43,510 bases of DNA from JABZIP01 sp052173355 (GTDB taxonomy: Bacteria; Bacillota; Clostridia; Peptostreptococcales; Anaerovoracaceae). The position numbers were made by a program, and so were the translations under genes. A model generated the notes under the pieces. That model had not been told where the DNA came from. It saw only the letters and a program-made list of their open reading frames with translations, and searched no databases. The stretch's first letter is position 1, and every line of letters begins with the position of its first letter. Positions 1 to 7,830 of the stretch are shown piece after piece. The stretch is from contig JBQMYS010000004.1 of assembly GCA_052173355.1 (NCBI GenBank), positions 1 to 43,510 on the forward strand. Direction: 5' to 3'.

Positions 1-2
1 TT

Positions 3-2156
3 GTGCAAAAACATAAAGAGGCAAGTAAAAAATACAATGAACTTGTTGACAAAAAGGCTCCACAAGCGCAAATAGATGCGGCTCAAGAAGAATTTGTAAA
101 AGCGGCAAAAGCTGAAGCGGATTGGCAATCGTATACAGTAGGTTTGATAAATATCAGAGATGCACTGCGCAGCAGTAAAAAAAATTTGGAAGATGCCAGC
201 ACACAAATAGATAATTCCGCGAAAGCTATAAAGGATACATTGGCAAAGGAAGGAATAGAAGCCGAACTTAATTACGGAACGCAGTGGGATTACACTACGG
301 CATTTTATAAATTTAAAAGAGGCGGAAATTATATAAAAGACAATCAAAGTCCACCTCAAGATATTGTTTGGAAGGTAACAGGTGATCGTAAAGAACTTAC
401 AAGGGAGGATTTGGAAAATGTTGAAAACGGTCTTGGAATAGATTTTAAAAAGAGTGGGATTGAAAAGTTTGGAAAAGAGTTTGAAGGTGAATTTGACTTT
501 GAAGAACTAAATTGCAAAGGAGCGCTTCGCGGCAGCCTGAAGATGTTAAATGAAAATGGTGTGTTTGATCATGGTGCAACTTCAGATACTGTAAGAGGAA
601 CAGGATATTACGAAAAACTTTTAGATACGCTTGCAGATAAGCTTGCTACAACTCTGAACAAGCTCAATGACAGACCAACAACTAAAGTTAAGGAACATCT
701 TTTCCAGAAAGATCCGAATAGTAAAGTACAAGACAGATTTACGGCAGAAAATATAAGAATTAGCAAAGATTGGCTTGAAGGAAAGTACAGACTTACGGCA
801 TCGCAAGAGGTTCAGCCTGAAAAAGATCCTAAAAAAGCGAGTGCAAGAAATGAGAATTTGCTACGCATGATCTCGAATATCTCGGATAGAATGGGTTACG
901 CAACCGGCATTAAGATGAAGCAGAATAAATATGGGGTATATTTGATGAAAGATACAACAGACAAATATAATCCTGTTGCGGACAGCATAGATGAGGATGG
1001 GAATTACGTCCAAACCGCCACATACGATGCTGAAGGAAAGAAAACTTCTACATTAGTATCACCACATAAAAAAATTGCAAATCGTGACGGTATATTATAC
1101 AAACCTGATGGAACGCTTGATGTAAGTGATGACAAAAAAATAAATACTTCATATTCTAATAAACTTGTAGCTGATAAGATTTATACAAACGGACAAGGAA
1201 CTATAATTGCAGACAATAAAGATGACAACGGGTATACTTTGAGTTTCGACCCTGCTACAAATCCTATTCAGCAATATACCCCGCCAAGATGGGTAGCAGG
1301 ACCGGACGGCTTGCTATATACTGATGAAGCCGGTCGCGGAATAGCAAACTATAAAGATGCAGCAGGTAATTATATATATAGAACAAGGGCTGATGGAGTT
1401 GGGGACAAAAAAATAGCTAATAAGGACGGAATCGCTTGGGATGATGTTACAAATAGTTATAGCGGAAGAAAAATCGACATTTCTTCAAAAAAGGTTTTAA
1501 CTCCGGCTTATACAGATTCTACAGGCAAAAAAGTAATAGCAGACGGTATGGATGCTCAGGGTAATTATACGCTTAGATTTGAAAACGGCAAGGAAAACAA
1601 GCCGCCTAAATGGGTAGCGGATGCAAATGGCGAAATCGAATATAAAGACGGAAACGGTAATGTTGTAGCCAATCATAGAGATGATGACGGAAATTATGTA
1701 ATGCGTACTGTGGCGGCAGATGGAAAAGTGACCGATAAGATTGTTGCTAATAAAGATGGTGTATTTTATCAAAAGGAATTAGACGGCAGCTTGAAAAAAG
1801 ATGATAGCGGTTATATACCTGAGGGCAAGAAGATTTTTGATAATGAAAAACCGGAAGATTTGCCAAATTGGAAAAAGTCGTTTGTGTATCATGGAAGTTT
1901 CAAGGAATATCTAACAAACCTTGGAAACACCCTTGCTCTTGACATAAGTTCTACTAAGGGGCTTGTAGATAATCACAAAACAGTTTTAAACGATGTCCAA
2001 AATCAAAAAGACAGTATATCTAAGGTAAGTATAGACGAGGAAGGTGTAAATATGCTTTTGTACCAAAAAGCATACAATGCATCTGCAAGACTCATGACCG
2101 CGCTTGATGAAGCAATCGACAAGATAATAAACGGCATGGGAGTAGTAGGAAGGTAG
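3..2156 (+). CDS. flgK: Flagellar hook-associated protein 1 (FlgK), 5'-truncated by window edge
   Basis: FlgK forms the first hook-filament junction ring outside the cell. The open frame runs in from the left edge, so the N-terminal export and D0 region is missing and position 3 is not a real start. The C-terminal 70 residues are typical FlgK: a heptad-rich helix with VSIDEEGVNMLLYQKAYNAS and a last helix ending in GMGVVGR. A stretch near residues 175-225 (KGALRGSLKMLNENG, then a YYEKLLDTLADKLATTLN helix) matches the FlgK part before the variable domain. Between roughly residues 310 and 620 lies a long Asp/Gly/Lys-rich insert of repeated units, which makes this copy much longer than usual FlgK. 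flgL follows after 4 bases. The identification rests on the C-terminus and on the neighbours flgL, DUF6470, fliW and csrA. Confidence 0.88.
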   Translation: MQKHKEASKKYNELVDKKAPQAQIDAAQEEFVKAAKAEADWQSYTVGLINIRDALRSSKKNLEDASTQIDNSAKAIKDTLAKEGIEAELNYGTQWDYTTAFYKFKRGGNYIKDNQSPPQDIVWKVTGDRKELTREDLENVENGLGIDFKKSGIEKFGKEFEGEFDFEELNCKGALRGSLKMLNENGVFDHGATSDTVRGTGYYEKLLDTLADKLATTLNKLNDRPTTKVKEHLFQKDPNSKVQDRFTAENIRISKDWLEGKYRLTASQEVQPEKDPKKASARNENLLRMISNISDRMGYATGIKMKQNKYGVYLMKDTTDKYNPVADSIDEDGNYVQTATYDAEGKKTSTLVSPHKKIANRDGILYKPDGTLDVSDDKKINTSYSNKLVADKIYTNGQGTIIADNKDDNGYTLSFDPATNPIQQYTPPRWVAGPDGLLYTDEAGRGIANYKDAAGNYIYRTRADGVGDKKIANKDGIAWDDVTNSYSGRKIDISSKKVLTPAYTDSTGKKVIADGMDAQGNYTLRFENGKENKPPKWVADANGEIEYKDGNGNVVANHRDDDGNYVMRTVAADGKVTDKIVANKDGVFYQKELDGSLKKDDSGYIPEGKKIFDNEKPEDLPNWKKSFVYHGSFKEYLTNLGNTLALDISSTKGLVDNHKTVLNDVQNQKDSISKVSIDEEGVNMLLYQKAYNASARLMTALDEAIDKIINGMGVVGR
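927..1862 (+). repeat. About 107-residue repeats inside FlgK
   Basis: The variable region of FlgK contains about three diverged tandem units. The clearest two begin at 1281 (PPRWVAGPDG) and 1602 (PPKWVADANG), a period of 321 nt or 107 residues. Each contains a DxxGNY motif followed by a KIANKDG or KIVANKDG motif. A less similar unit precedes them, with DEDGNYV and KKIANRDG and ending just before 1281. The units are similar in protein but well diverged in DNA, so this is an old duplication. The boundaries of the first and last unit are approximate. Confidence 0.75.
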
Positions 2157-2160
2157 TAAT

Positions 2161-3243
2161 ATGAGAGTTACAACATTTATGATGGCAGACAGGTATATAC
2201 AAAGGATGAGCGGAGCTTTGGAAAGGCTTGACCATGCCAATAGGCAGGCAGGTACAGGAAGACGATTTTTTAAAGCTTCGGAAGATCCTGCAGCTGCCAC
2301 TGCACTATATAAGTATAGAAGGCAACAGGCACAGGTAAAGGACTATGATGAAAATCTGAAAGATGTAATATCAACAAAGGATAGTCAATTCAGCAGTATG
2401 AATTTGGTAAATAAATCTTTGGAGGATGCGTTTATGCATCTTGAATCTATAATGAACGGACCTGTAAATCAAAAGGAGATAAAAGAAATTACCGCACAGC
2501 AAATCAGAGGTATACAGGAAACTATTGTAAAAGACATGAATGCCAAGTATGGAGATAGATTTCTTTTTGGAGGAAGTGCTGTCGGAGAAGCTCCGTTTGA
2601 ATTAAAAGTTGATAAAGAAAAGGGAGATAAGTTATATTATAGAGGTATAGACGTTAGCGGAGAGGAAGATTATGTATATCCTCCGGGCAGTCATTTGGCA
2701 GGAACGGTTGTAAAGGGAACTAAAAGCGGCAGCAATGATGTGCTTAATCTTCTTAAAAAATTGGCAGAAGATGACCCTGTATTTGTTGATATGGGATTCG
2801 GTCTTGATTTTAATGGAGATAAGAACTTAAATCAGAGCAGTGCTTTTGATGTAGCAACTTCAGGACTTAGTGTACTTGGATATGGCGGCACGAAAGAGCA
2901 ACCTAATAATGCTGTTTTGATGCTTGGAGCTATAGCAAAAGAACTTGAACATGATGTCGATACTGCGCATGGACTTGATGAGCACATGACAAATTTCAGA
3001 GCACATCAGCAACGTTTAAGAACGGCTATAGCAAAAATTGACACTGATAGAATGTTTTTGAATTATACGGATAAAAGGCTCGATGAGCAGAGTGCGTCAA
3101 TCAAGGAAAAAATCAGTGAAACGTGGGATATAGATGCTGAAAAGGCGATAATGGAACTTAATCAGCAAGATTATCTGTACCAATTGATGCTACGTACAGG
3201 TAATAAATTGCTGTCAAATTCATTTATAGATTTTATGAATTAA
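2161..3243 (+). CDS. flgL: Flagellar hook-associated protein 3 (FlgL)
   Basis: FlgL is the second hook-filament junction protein and belongs to the flagellin superfamily. The N-terminus (MRVTTFMMADRYIQRMSGAL, then GRRFFKASEDPAAA) is the flagellin-like D0/D1 helix with the SEDP motif. The last 40 residues (MELNQQDYLYQLMLRTGNKL) form the matching C-terminal helix. The 360-residue length is in the normal range for FlgL. The ATG lies just 4 bases after the flgK stop, with the ribosome site (AGGAAGG) inside the flgK end, so the two are probably translationally coupled. No signal peptide is expected, since FlgL leaves through the flagellar type III channel. Confidence 0.93.
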   Translation: MRVTTFMMADRYIQRMSGALERLDHANRQAGTGRRFFKASEDPAAATALYKYRRQQAQVKDYDENLKDVISTKDSQFSSMNLVNKSLEDAFMHLESIMNGPVNQKEIKEITAQQIRGIQETIVKDMNAKYGDRFLFGGSAVGEAPFELKVDKEKGDKLYYRGIDVSGEEDYVYPPGSHLAGTVVKGTKSGSNDVLNLLKKLAEDDPVFVDMGFGLDFNGDKNLNQSSAFDVATSGLSVLGYGGTKEQPNNAVLMLGAIAKELEHDVDTAHGLDEHMTNFRAHQQRLRTAIAKIDTDRMFLNYTDKRLDEQSASIKEKISETWDIDAEKAIMELNQQDYLYQLMLRTGNKLLSNSFIDFMN

Positions 3244-3297
3244 AAAAACAAATTAAAGGCAGGGAAGCGATTTAAATATATCAAGGAGGGTAAGAAA

Positions 3298-3912
3298 ATG
3301 AAACCGCTTATAGAAATAGAAACGGTTCCTATTTCGATTCAGCTGAAGGTTACAAATGCGCAGTATGTGCCTGCAGAAACAACTGCACAACTCGAAATGA
3401 AAACCGAAGAAGGTGGACTTGAAATAAAAAGTAAACCCGTAAGATTAAATATAGATACGTATGAAGCAAGAAAATCTGCAAGCAACGAATCTGCAATAGA
3501 CAGTATCAATTCGTATGCAGAAAAGGGAAAGAACGGTGTTTACAGCGCTATTGCACGCTATTCGCAGGAAGGCAGTATTTTGATGCACGTTAAATTTCAG
3601 GATGAAGCGTATAGGCAGATTACGGAATTGCGTTTAAAAAATAATGAACATAAAGTGCCGAATATAAAATGGATACCGGATAGACCGGTTGATATTGAGT
3701 ATGAGCCTGCGGATTTGACTATTAAATACAATGTTGATAAACTTAAAATGAATGTCAAAAATAGCAACAGACCGATGAAATTTGTACCGGGTGATATTGA
3801 GTTTGAAATAACGCAAAAACCGGATGTAATCATCAATTATGTCGGGGGGCCTATATATGTTCCGCCCAGTGCAAGTCCGGATTACGAACCGCCTTTTGGA
3901 ACAGAGGAGTAA
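3298..3912 (+). CDS. DUF6470 family protein (YviE-like)
   Basis: This 204-residue protein is rich in beta-strand-like segments (PLIEIETVPISIQLKVTNAQ, LEIKSKPVRLNIDTYEARKS) and has no membrane segment or signal peptide. It sits between flgL and fliW, the place of YviE in the Bacillus flgM-yvyG-flgK-flgL-yviE-fliW-csrA cluster. The repeated pattern of short strands with I-E-Y-E and I-K-Y-N motifs fits the DUF6470 family. The function of that family is not established; the location suggests a link to filament assembly or flagellin homeostasis. A strong AAGGAGGG site lies just before the ATG. The call comes from context and composition, not from a catalytic motif. Confidence 0.75.
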   Translation: MKPLIEIETVPISIQLKVTNAQYVPAETTAQLEMKTEEGGLEIKSKPVRLNIDTYEARKSASNESAIDSINSYAEKGKNGVYSAIARYSQEGSILMHVKFQDEAYRQITELRLKNNEHKVPNIKWIPDRPVDIEYEPADLTIKYNVDKLKMNVKNSNRPMKFVPGDIEFEITQKPDVIINYVGGPIYVPPSASPDYEPPFGTEE

Positions 3913-3939
3913 AATACCGGTTTAAAGCAAGGAGAATTT

Positions 3940-4383
3940 ATGAAAACTAAATACTTTGGAGATATAGATGTAAACGAAGAAGAAATTATAACGTTTGAAC
4001 CGGGAATTTTTGGATTTGAAGAAGATAGAAGGTTTGTACTTTTGAGTTTCTTGGATGATGAAGGAGAGTCGAGCGAAGATTTCGTACTGTGTTTACAGTC
4101 GGTTAGTGAGCCATATTTGGCATTTATACTTATGAATCCATATTACATAGAGCCGACATATGACCCGTATTCGGGGATTCCTGAATCGGAGTTACTTGAT
4201 ATGGGACTTACAGAAACTACCAAGCATACGGTATTTTGTATAGCAGTGATCAAGGATAAATTTGAGGAATCTACGGTCAATATGAAGTGCCCGCTAATCA
4301 TCAATATGGAAAATAAAAAAGCAAGACAGTTCATACTCGAAGGTTCGGGATATTCTATGCGTGAGCCGGTTTCTAAGAGGTAA
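3940..4383 (+). CDS. fliW: Flagellar assembly factor FliW
   Basis: FliW binds free flagellin and also binds CsrA, relieving CsrA repression of flagellin translation. The N-terminus shows the FliW hallmark: a short beta strand (TKYFGDIDVNEEEIITFEPG) followed by GIFGFEEDRRFVLL. A later segment, CPLIINMENKKARQFILEG, is the conserved C-terminal part. Its 147 residues match the family. AAGGAG lies 6 bases before the ATG, and the stop codon at 4381 falls inside the ribosome site region of csrA, so the antagonist pair FliW/CsrA is likely made together. Confidence 0.95.
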   Translation: MKTKYFGDIDVNEEEIITFEPGIFGFEEDRRFVLLSFLDDEGESSEDFVLCLQSVSEPYLAFILMNPYYIEPTYDPYSGIPESELLDMGLTETTKHTVFCIAVIKDKFEESTVNMKCPLIINMENKKARQFILEGSGYSMREPVSKR

Positions 4384-4387
4384 CGAG

Positions 4388-4612
4388 ATGCTTATAATAA
4401 CACGAAAACTTGGAGAAGGCATATCTATAGGCGATAACGTGGAACTTGTTATAAATGAAATATCCGACGGTAAAGTTAAAATTGCCATAGAAGCGCCTAA
4501 GGAAGTCAAGATACTTAGAAAAGAACTTGTAGAAGCTGCAGCTATGAATAAAGAAGCTGCAGAATCTATGCTCATGGATAAGGTGCAAGTAATTAAAAAA
4601 TTAAAAAAATGA
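4388..4612 (+). CDS. csrA: Carbon storage regulator / flagellin translation repressor CsrA
   Basis: CsrA is a small dimeric RNA-binding protein that blocks ribosome sites containing GGA. The sequence begins with the canonical MLIITRKLGEGISIGDN and continues IKVAIEAP-like (VKIAIEAPKEVKILRKE). I chose ATG 4388, giving 74 residues, because it starts the conserved core and has AGAGG 7 bases upstream. A GTG at 4361 in the same frame would only add nine residues overlapping fliW. The fliW neighbour supports control of flagellin. The gene ends just before a strong intrinsic terminator. Confidence 0.96.
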   Translation: MLIITRKLGEGISIGDNVELVINEISDGKVKIAIEAPKEVKILRKELVEAAAMNKEAAESMLMDKVQVIKKLKK

Positions 4613-4620
4613 CAATATTG

Positions 4621-4655
4621 AAAATACCGCACGCATAGTTCGTTGCGGTATTTTT
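4621..4655 (+). terminator. Intrinsic terminator after csrA
   Basis: An 11-bp stem AAAATACCGCA (4621-4631) pairs with TGCGGTATTTT (4644-4654), with a 12-nt loop and a short T run. It closes the flagellar gene group. Confidence 0.85.
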
Positions 4656-4670
4656 AGATTTATGTATAAC
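4643..4670 (+). promoter_or_regulatory. Possible promoter for dsdA group
   Basis: TTGCGG (4643-4648), a 16-base spacer and TATAAC (4665-4670) lie 30 bases before the dsdA start. The -35 box overlaps the terminator stem. This is a weak match judged by eye. Confidence 0.35.
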
Positions 4671-4699
4671 AAGAAAATGTATTAAACGGGAGATTGGAA

Positions 4700-5998
4700 A
4701 TGTATAAAGCTGTATTGGAGAGCGAATTTGTAAAAAAAGTTGCCGGAATGGCGGAAATGCTTTGGATAAATAAAAATGGCAATGACGGAGCATTCACAGA
4801 TAAAGTGACAGAAGAAATGGTTGATGATGCAAGTAAGAGATTGGCAAGGTTTGTATCGTATATACAAGTAGCTTTTCCTGAAACTGAGAGAGAGGGTGGA
4901 ATAATCGAATCCCCAATTCGTGAAGTTCCGGTTTTAGCAAAAGAACTTGAAAAATATTTGAAAAAATCTCTGTACGGAGGAAGATTGCTTTTAAAATGTG
5001 ATAGCCATTTACCGATTTCGGGTTCAATAAAGGCTCGAGGAGGTATATATGAAGTATTGAAATTTGCAGAAAGTATAGCAATTAAGGAAAAAATGATTTC
5101 TCAAACTGATAATTACAGTAAATTTGCAAGTGAAGAATTTAAAAAAATGTTTTCTGAATATAACATTGCGGTTGGTTCGACGGGAAATTTGGGACTTTCC
5201 ATTGGAATAATATCTGCAAAACTTGGATTTGATGTGACTGTGCATATGTCAACAGATGCTAAAAAATGGAAAAAGGATTTACTGCGAGAAATTGGTGCAA
5301 CCGTTGTTGAGCATTCCGGAAGTTATCAAAAGGCGGTCGCAGAGGGTCGCGCGCTGGCGGCGCGCGACCCCAAGTGTCATTTCGTCGATGACGAAAATTC
5401 ACTTGACCTGTTTACAGGTTATGCGACCGCCGGTAAGCGCTTGAAAAAGCAATTAGATGACATGGAAGTTTTAGCAGATGAAAATCATCCGTTGTTTGTA
5501 TATATTCCTTGTGGAGTAGGAGGAGCTCCGGGCGGTGTAACATATGGTATCAAACAAATTTGGGGAGAGAATGCACATTGTAGTTTTTCAGAGCCGACTC
5601 ATGCACCATGTATGTTACTCGGGATGGGTACAGGACTGAATGATCAAATAGCGGTGGAAGATATAGGGATTGACGGAAAAACAAAAGCTGATGGACTTGC
5701 TGTCGGCAGAGCGTCTAAATTGGTTGCAGAAGCCATGAAGACACTGCTTGACAGTATATCAACGATAGACGATGAAAAGTTGTTTGTTTATTTAAAAATG
5801 CTTGTCGAAACAGAAGGCATATATATAGAACCTTCAGCGTGCGCAAGTTTTGATACGCCGTTTAGACTTTTAGAAAACGAGGAATATCTTGAGTATTACA
5901 ACTTAAAAGGTAAATTGGAGAATGCAACTCATATACTTTGGGCTACAGGCGGGAGTATGGTGCCCGAAGATGAGGTGCAAAGATATGTGCATTATTGA
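4700..5998 (+). CDS. dsdA: D-serine ammonia-lyase (D-serine dehydratase)
   Basis: A PLP enzyme converting D-serine to pyruvate and ammonia in the cytoplasm. The motif LPISGSIKARGGIYE near residue 110 carries the Schiff-base lysine (SIKARG). VGSTGNLGLSIGI near residue 160 is the phosphate-binding loop of the fold type II family, and GGVGGAPGGVTYG-like glycine-rich residues follow. The length of 432 residues is close to the 442 of Escherichia coli DsdA. I prefer ATG 4700, which has GGGAG 7 bases upstream; a TTG at 4694 would sit on the ribosome site. No dsdC-type regulator is adjacent. The ECF component and aminotransferase downstream suggest a D-amino acid or PLP-linked group. Positions 5332-5431 inside the gene form an unusual cloverleaf-like inverted-repeat block while still encoding the normal family sequence (EGRALAARDPKC...DDENS...GYATAGKRL). 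Confidence 0.93.
   Translation: MYKAVLESEFVKKVAGMAEMLWINKNGNDGAFTDKVTEEMVDDASKRLARFVSYIQVAFPETEREGGIIESPIREVPVLAKELEKYLKKSLYGGRLLLKCDSHLPISGSIKARGGIYEVLKFAESIAIKEKMISQTDNYSKFASEEFKKMFSEYNIAVGSTGNLGLSIGIISAKLGFDVTVHMSTDAKKWKKDLLREIGATVVEHSGSYQKAVAEGRALAARDPKCHFVDDENSLDLFTGYATAGKRLKKQLDDMEVLADENHPLFVYIPCGVGGAPGGVTYGIKQIWGENAHCSFSEPTHAPCMLLGMGTGLNDQIAVEDIGIDGKTKADGLAVGRASKLVAEAMKTLLDSISTIDDEKLFVYLKMLVETEGIYIEPSACASFDTPFRLLENEEYLEYYNLKGKLENATHILWATGGSMVPEDEVQRYVHY
5332..5431 (+). other. Cloverleaf-like nested inverted repeat inside dsdA coding sequence
   Basis: A 10-bp closing stem GGCGGTCGCA (5332-5341) pairs with TGCGACCGCC (5422-5431). Inside it, three hairpins lie end to end. Arm A pairs GGGTCGCGCGC (5344-5354) with GCGCGCGACCC (5360-5370), 11 perfect pairs around a 5-nt loop. 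Arm B pairs CAAGTG (5371-5376) with CACTTG (5400-5405), then after a 3x3 internal loop TTTCGTC (5380-5386) with GACGAAA (5390-5396). Arm C pairs ACCTGT (5406-5411) with ACAGGT (5414-5419), the innermost pair being too tight for RNA. Only two bases on each side of the junction are unpaired. About 60% of the block is G+C by hand count. The reading frame and family protein sequence are intact. The function is unknown. Confidence 0.85.
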
Positions 5999-6063
5999 CT
6001 TGTCTGATTTAAAGGTGTAGACTATAGATGAATCAATCATATTTTTTAGAAGGAGGTTTTGTT

Positions 6064-6597
6064 ATGGGTGATACACAGATGAAAACAGGAAGGCTGACAA
6101 CTACACAGCAGCTTACGATTACGGCAATTTTTATAGCACTGACTTTTTTGGCAACATGGCTTATAAAAGCTCAGATTCCATTTTTTGCCGCGAAAGGCGG
6201 GCTTGTTCATTTAGGTAATGTTCCCTTGTTTGTAGCGGCAATGGTATACGGCAGAAAAACCGGTGCGATAGCAGGAGCGTTTGGAATGGCATTATTTGAC
6301 TTAATGGGAGGGTGGTTCCTTTGGGCACCTTTTACTTTTGTGGTTGTAGGGCTTATGGGTTACACCGTTGGACTGATTTGCGAAAAATCACATTTAAATC
6401 CAAATTTAACTAATATTATAGCAGTTAGCGTTGCGCTGGTTTTGAAAATTATAGGCTATTACATAGCGGAGGGTGTAATATATGGTAACTGGATTTCACC
6501 TGTCGCATCAATTCCGGGAAATATAGTTCAGATTGTGACTGCAGCGGTAATAGTTCTTCCGACAATAGAAAGAATTAAAACTATGGCAAAAATGTAA
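6064..6597 (+). CDS. ECF transporter S component (substrate-binding membrane subunit)
   Basis: A 177-residue, five- to six-helix hydrophobic protein resembling substrate-specificity (S) components of energy-coupling factor vitamin importers. The sequence after the N-terminus (TTQQLTITAIFIALTFLATW, GGLVHLGNVPLFVAAMVYG, GAIAGAFGMALFDLMGGW) matches the DUF1393/ECF S pattern, including the Gly-rich AGAFGMALFD segment. ATG 6064 has AAGGAGG at an ideal distance; the longer frame from 6028 ignores that site. No EcfA or EcfT gene is in the window, so it would use shared modules encoded elsewhere. The substrate is not visible in the sequence. Its position between two PLP enzymes makes a B6 vitamer a reasonable guess (inference only). 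Confidence 0.82.
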   Translation: MGDTQMKTGRLTTTQQLTITAIFIALTFLATWLIKAQIPFFAAKGGLVHLGNVPLFVAAMVYGRKTGAIAGAFGMALFDLMGGWFLWAPFTFVVVGLMGYTVGLICEKSHLNPNLTNIIAVSVALVLKIIGYYIAEGVIYGNWISPVASIPGNIVQIVTAAVIVLPTIERIKTMAKM

Positions 6598-6606
6598 GGA
6601 GAAAAA

Positions 6607-7743
6607 ATGTATAAGCTGATGACTCCGGGACCTACTATGGTTGCCGAGAATGTAATGAAAGCACGCAGTATTCCTTTTACAAATCCGGATTTAGATATGG
6701 ATTTTTTTGAAGATTATAAAGGAATTTGCGATATGATGCAACAGATGTTCGCTACTAAGAATAAAGCGTTAATTCTTGGTGGCGAAGGAATATTAGGGCT
6801 TGAAGCCGCGTGTGCATCGCTTACGGAAAAAGAAGATCGTGTTCTTGTAATCGAAAACGGTGTTTTTGGAAAAGGATTTGCAGACTTTGTAACTATGTAT
6901 GGTGGGGAAGCTGTTATTTTTTCCTCAGATTTGCATAGACCGATTGATATAAATGTACTTGATGAATTTTTGAAGAAAGATTCAAATTTTAAATATGCAA
7001 CAGTAGTACATTGCGATACACCAAGCGGGGTTCTTAATGATATAACTTCGATTTGCAAATTGTTAAAAAAATATGGGATAATTACAGTTGTCGATTCGGT
7101 AGCGGCTATGTTTGGTGAAGCTGTCAATGAAATAGACGGAAATATAGATATTTTGTGTGGCGGTTCACAAAAAGCACTATCGGCACCACCGGGGTTGACA
7201 TTACTTTTTGTAAGTGATGAAGCGTTTTCAGCTATGGAAAAAAGAAAAACTGCTATAGCCACTTTTTATGCAAATATAATGTTATTTAAAAACTACTATG
7301 AAAATAAGGTTTTCCCTTATACCATGCCTATTAGTGATATATATGGACTGACAAGAGCATTAAAAAATGTTGAGGAAGATAAAGATATTCTCAAAAGGCA
7401 TGAAAAACTTGCAAATGCGTGTCGCAGTGCCCTAGTGGATGCAGGGCTGGGTCTTTTTTTAGAAGAAGGACATTCAAATACAGTTACTGTAATGAATATA
7501 CCTGATGGTACTACAGATTCTGCCATCATAGAAGGAATTAAGGCGGATTACGGTATTATGATTGCGGGAAGCTTTGATATAATGGCAGGCAAGGTAATAA
7601 GAATAGGGCATATGGGCGAAGGAGCCAGATTAGAAATACTTAGAAAAACGCTTGAGGGGCTTGAAGGAACATTGAAAAAATTGGGAATAGTGCTAAAAGC
7701 ATCTATAGTTGAAAGCTTTGACAGACATATGTCAAATGAATAG
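6607..7743 (+). CDS. PLP-dependent class V aminotransferase (alanine-glyoxylate / serine-pyruvate type)
   Basis: A fold type I aminotransferase of the AGXT/PucG/2-aminoethylphosphonate group. The N-terminal MYKLMTPGPTMVAENVM is the substrate-loop signature of this group. VVDSVAAMFGEAV near residues 161-173 carries the cofactor aspartate, and GGSQKALSAPPG carries the Schiff-base lysine, about K189. The length of 378 residues is normal. It starts 9 bases after the ECF S component, with AAGGAG in the gap, so the two are co-transcribed with dsdA upstream. Substrates cannot be settled by sequence alone: alanine, serine or another small amino donor with glyoxylate or pyruvate would fit. It ends before a terminator shared with the convergent agmatinase gene. 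Confidence 0.85.
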   Translation: MYKLMTPGPTMVAENVMKARSIPFTNPDLDMDFFEDYKGICDMMQQMFATKNKALILGGEGILGLEAACASLTEKEDRVLVIENGVFGKGFADFVTMYGGEAVIFSSDLHRPIDINVLDEFLKKDSNFKYATVVHCDTPSGVLNDITSICKLLKKYGIITVVDSVAAMFGEAVNEIDGNIDILCGGSQKALSAPPGLTLLFVSDEAFSAMEKRKTAIATFYANIMLFKNYYENKVFPYTMPISDIYGLTRALKNVEEDKDILKRHEKLANACRSALVDAGLGLFLEEGHSNTVTVMNIPDGTTDSAIIEGIKADYGIMIAGSFDIMAGKVIRIGHMGEGARLEILRKTLEGLEGTLKKLGIVLKASIVESFDRHMSNE

Positions 7744-7771
7744 TAGCATTATATCAAATAATTAAGACAAT

Positions 7772-7818
7772 AAAAAGAGAGCAAAATGGATAAAAATTCC
7801 AAACACTCTCTTTTTTTT
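7772..7818 (+). terminator. Terminator between aminotransferase and agmatinase genes
   Basis: AAAAAGAGAG (7772-7781) pairs with CTCTCTTTTT (7806-7815), with a 24-nt loop and eight T residues. The A run at the other end lets it work for the convergent minus-strand gene too. Confidence 0.7.
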
Positions 7819-7830
7819 ATTAAAATATAT

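Noticed and set aside
5332..5431. In-frame palindromic insertion of the Rickettsia type
   Set aside because: The encoded residues match the conserved DsdA sequence at the expected spacing, so nothing appears to be inserted. The same holds for the truA block.
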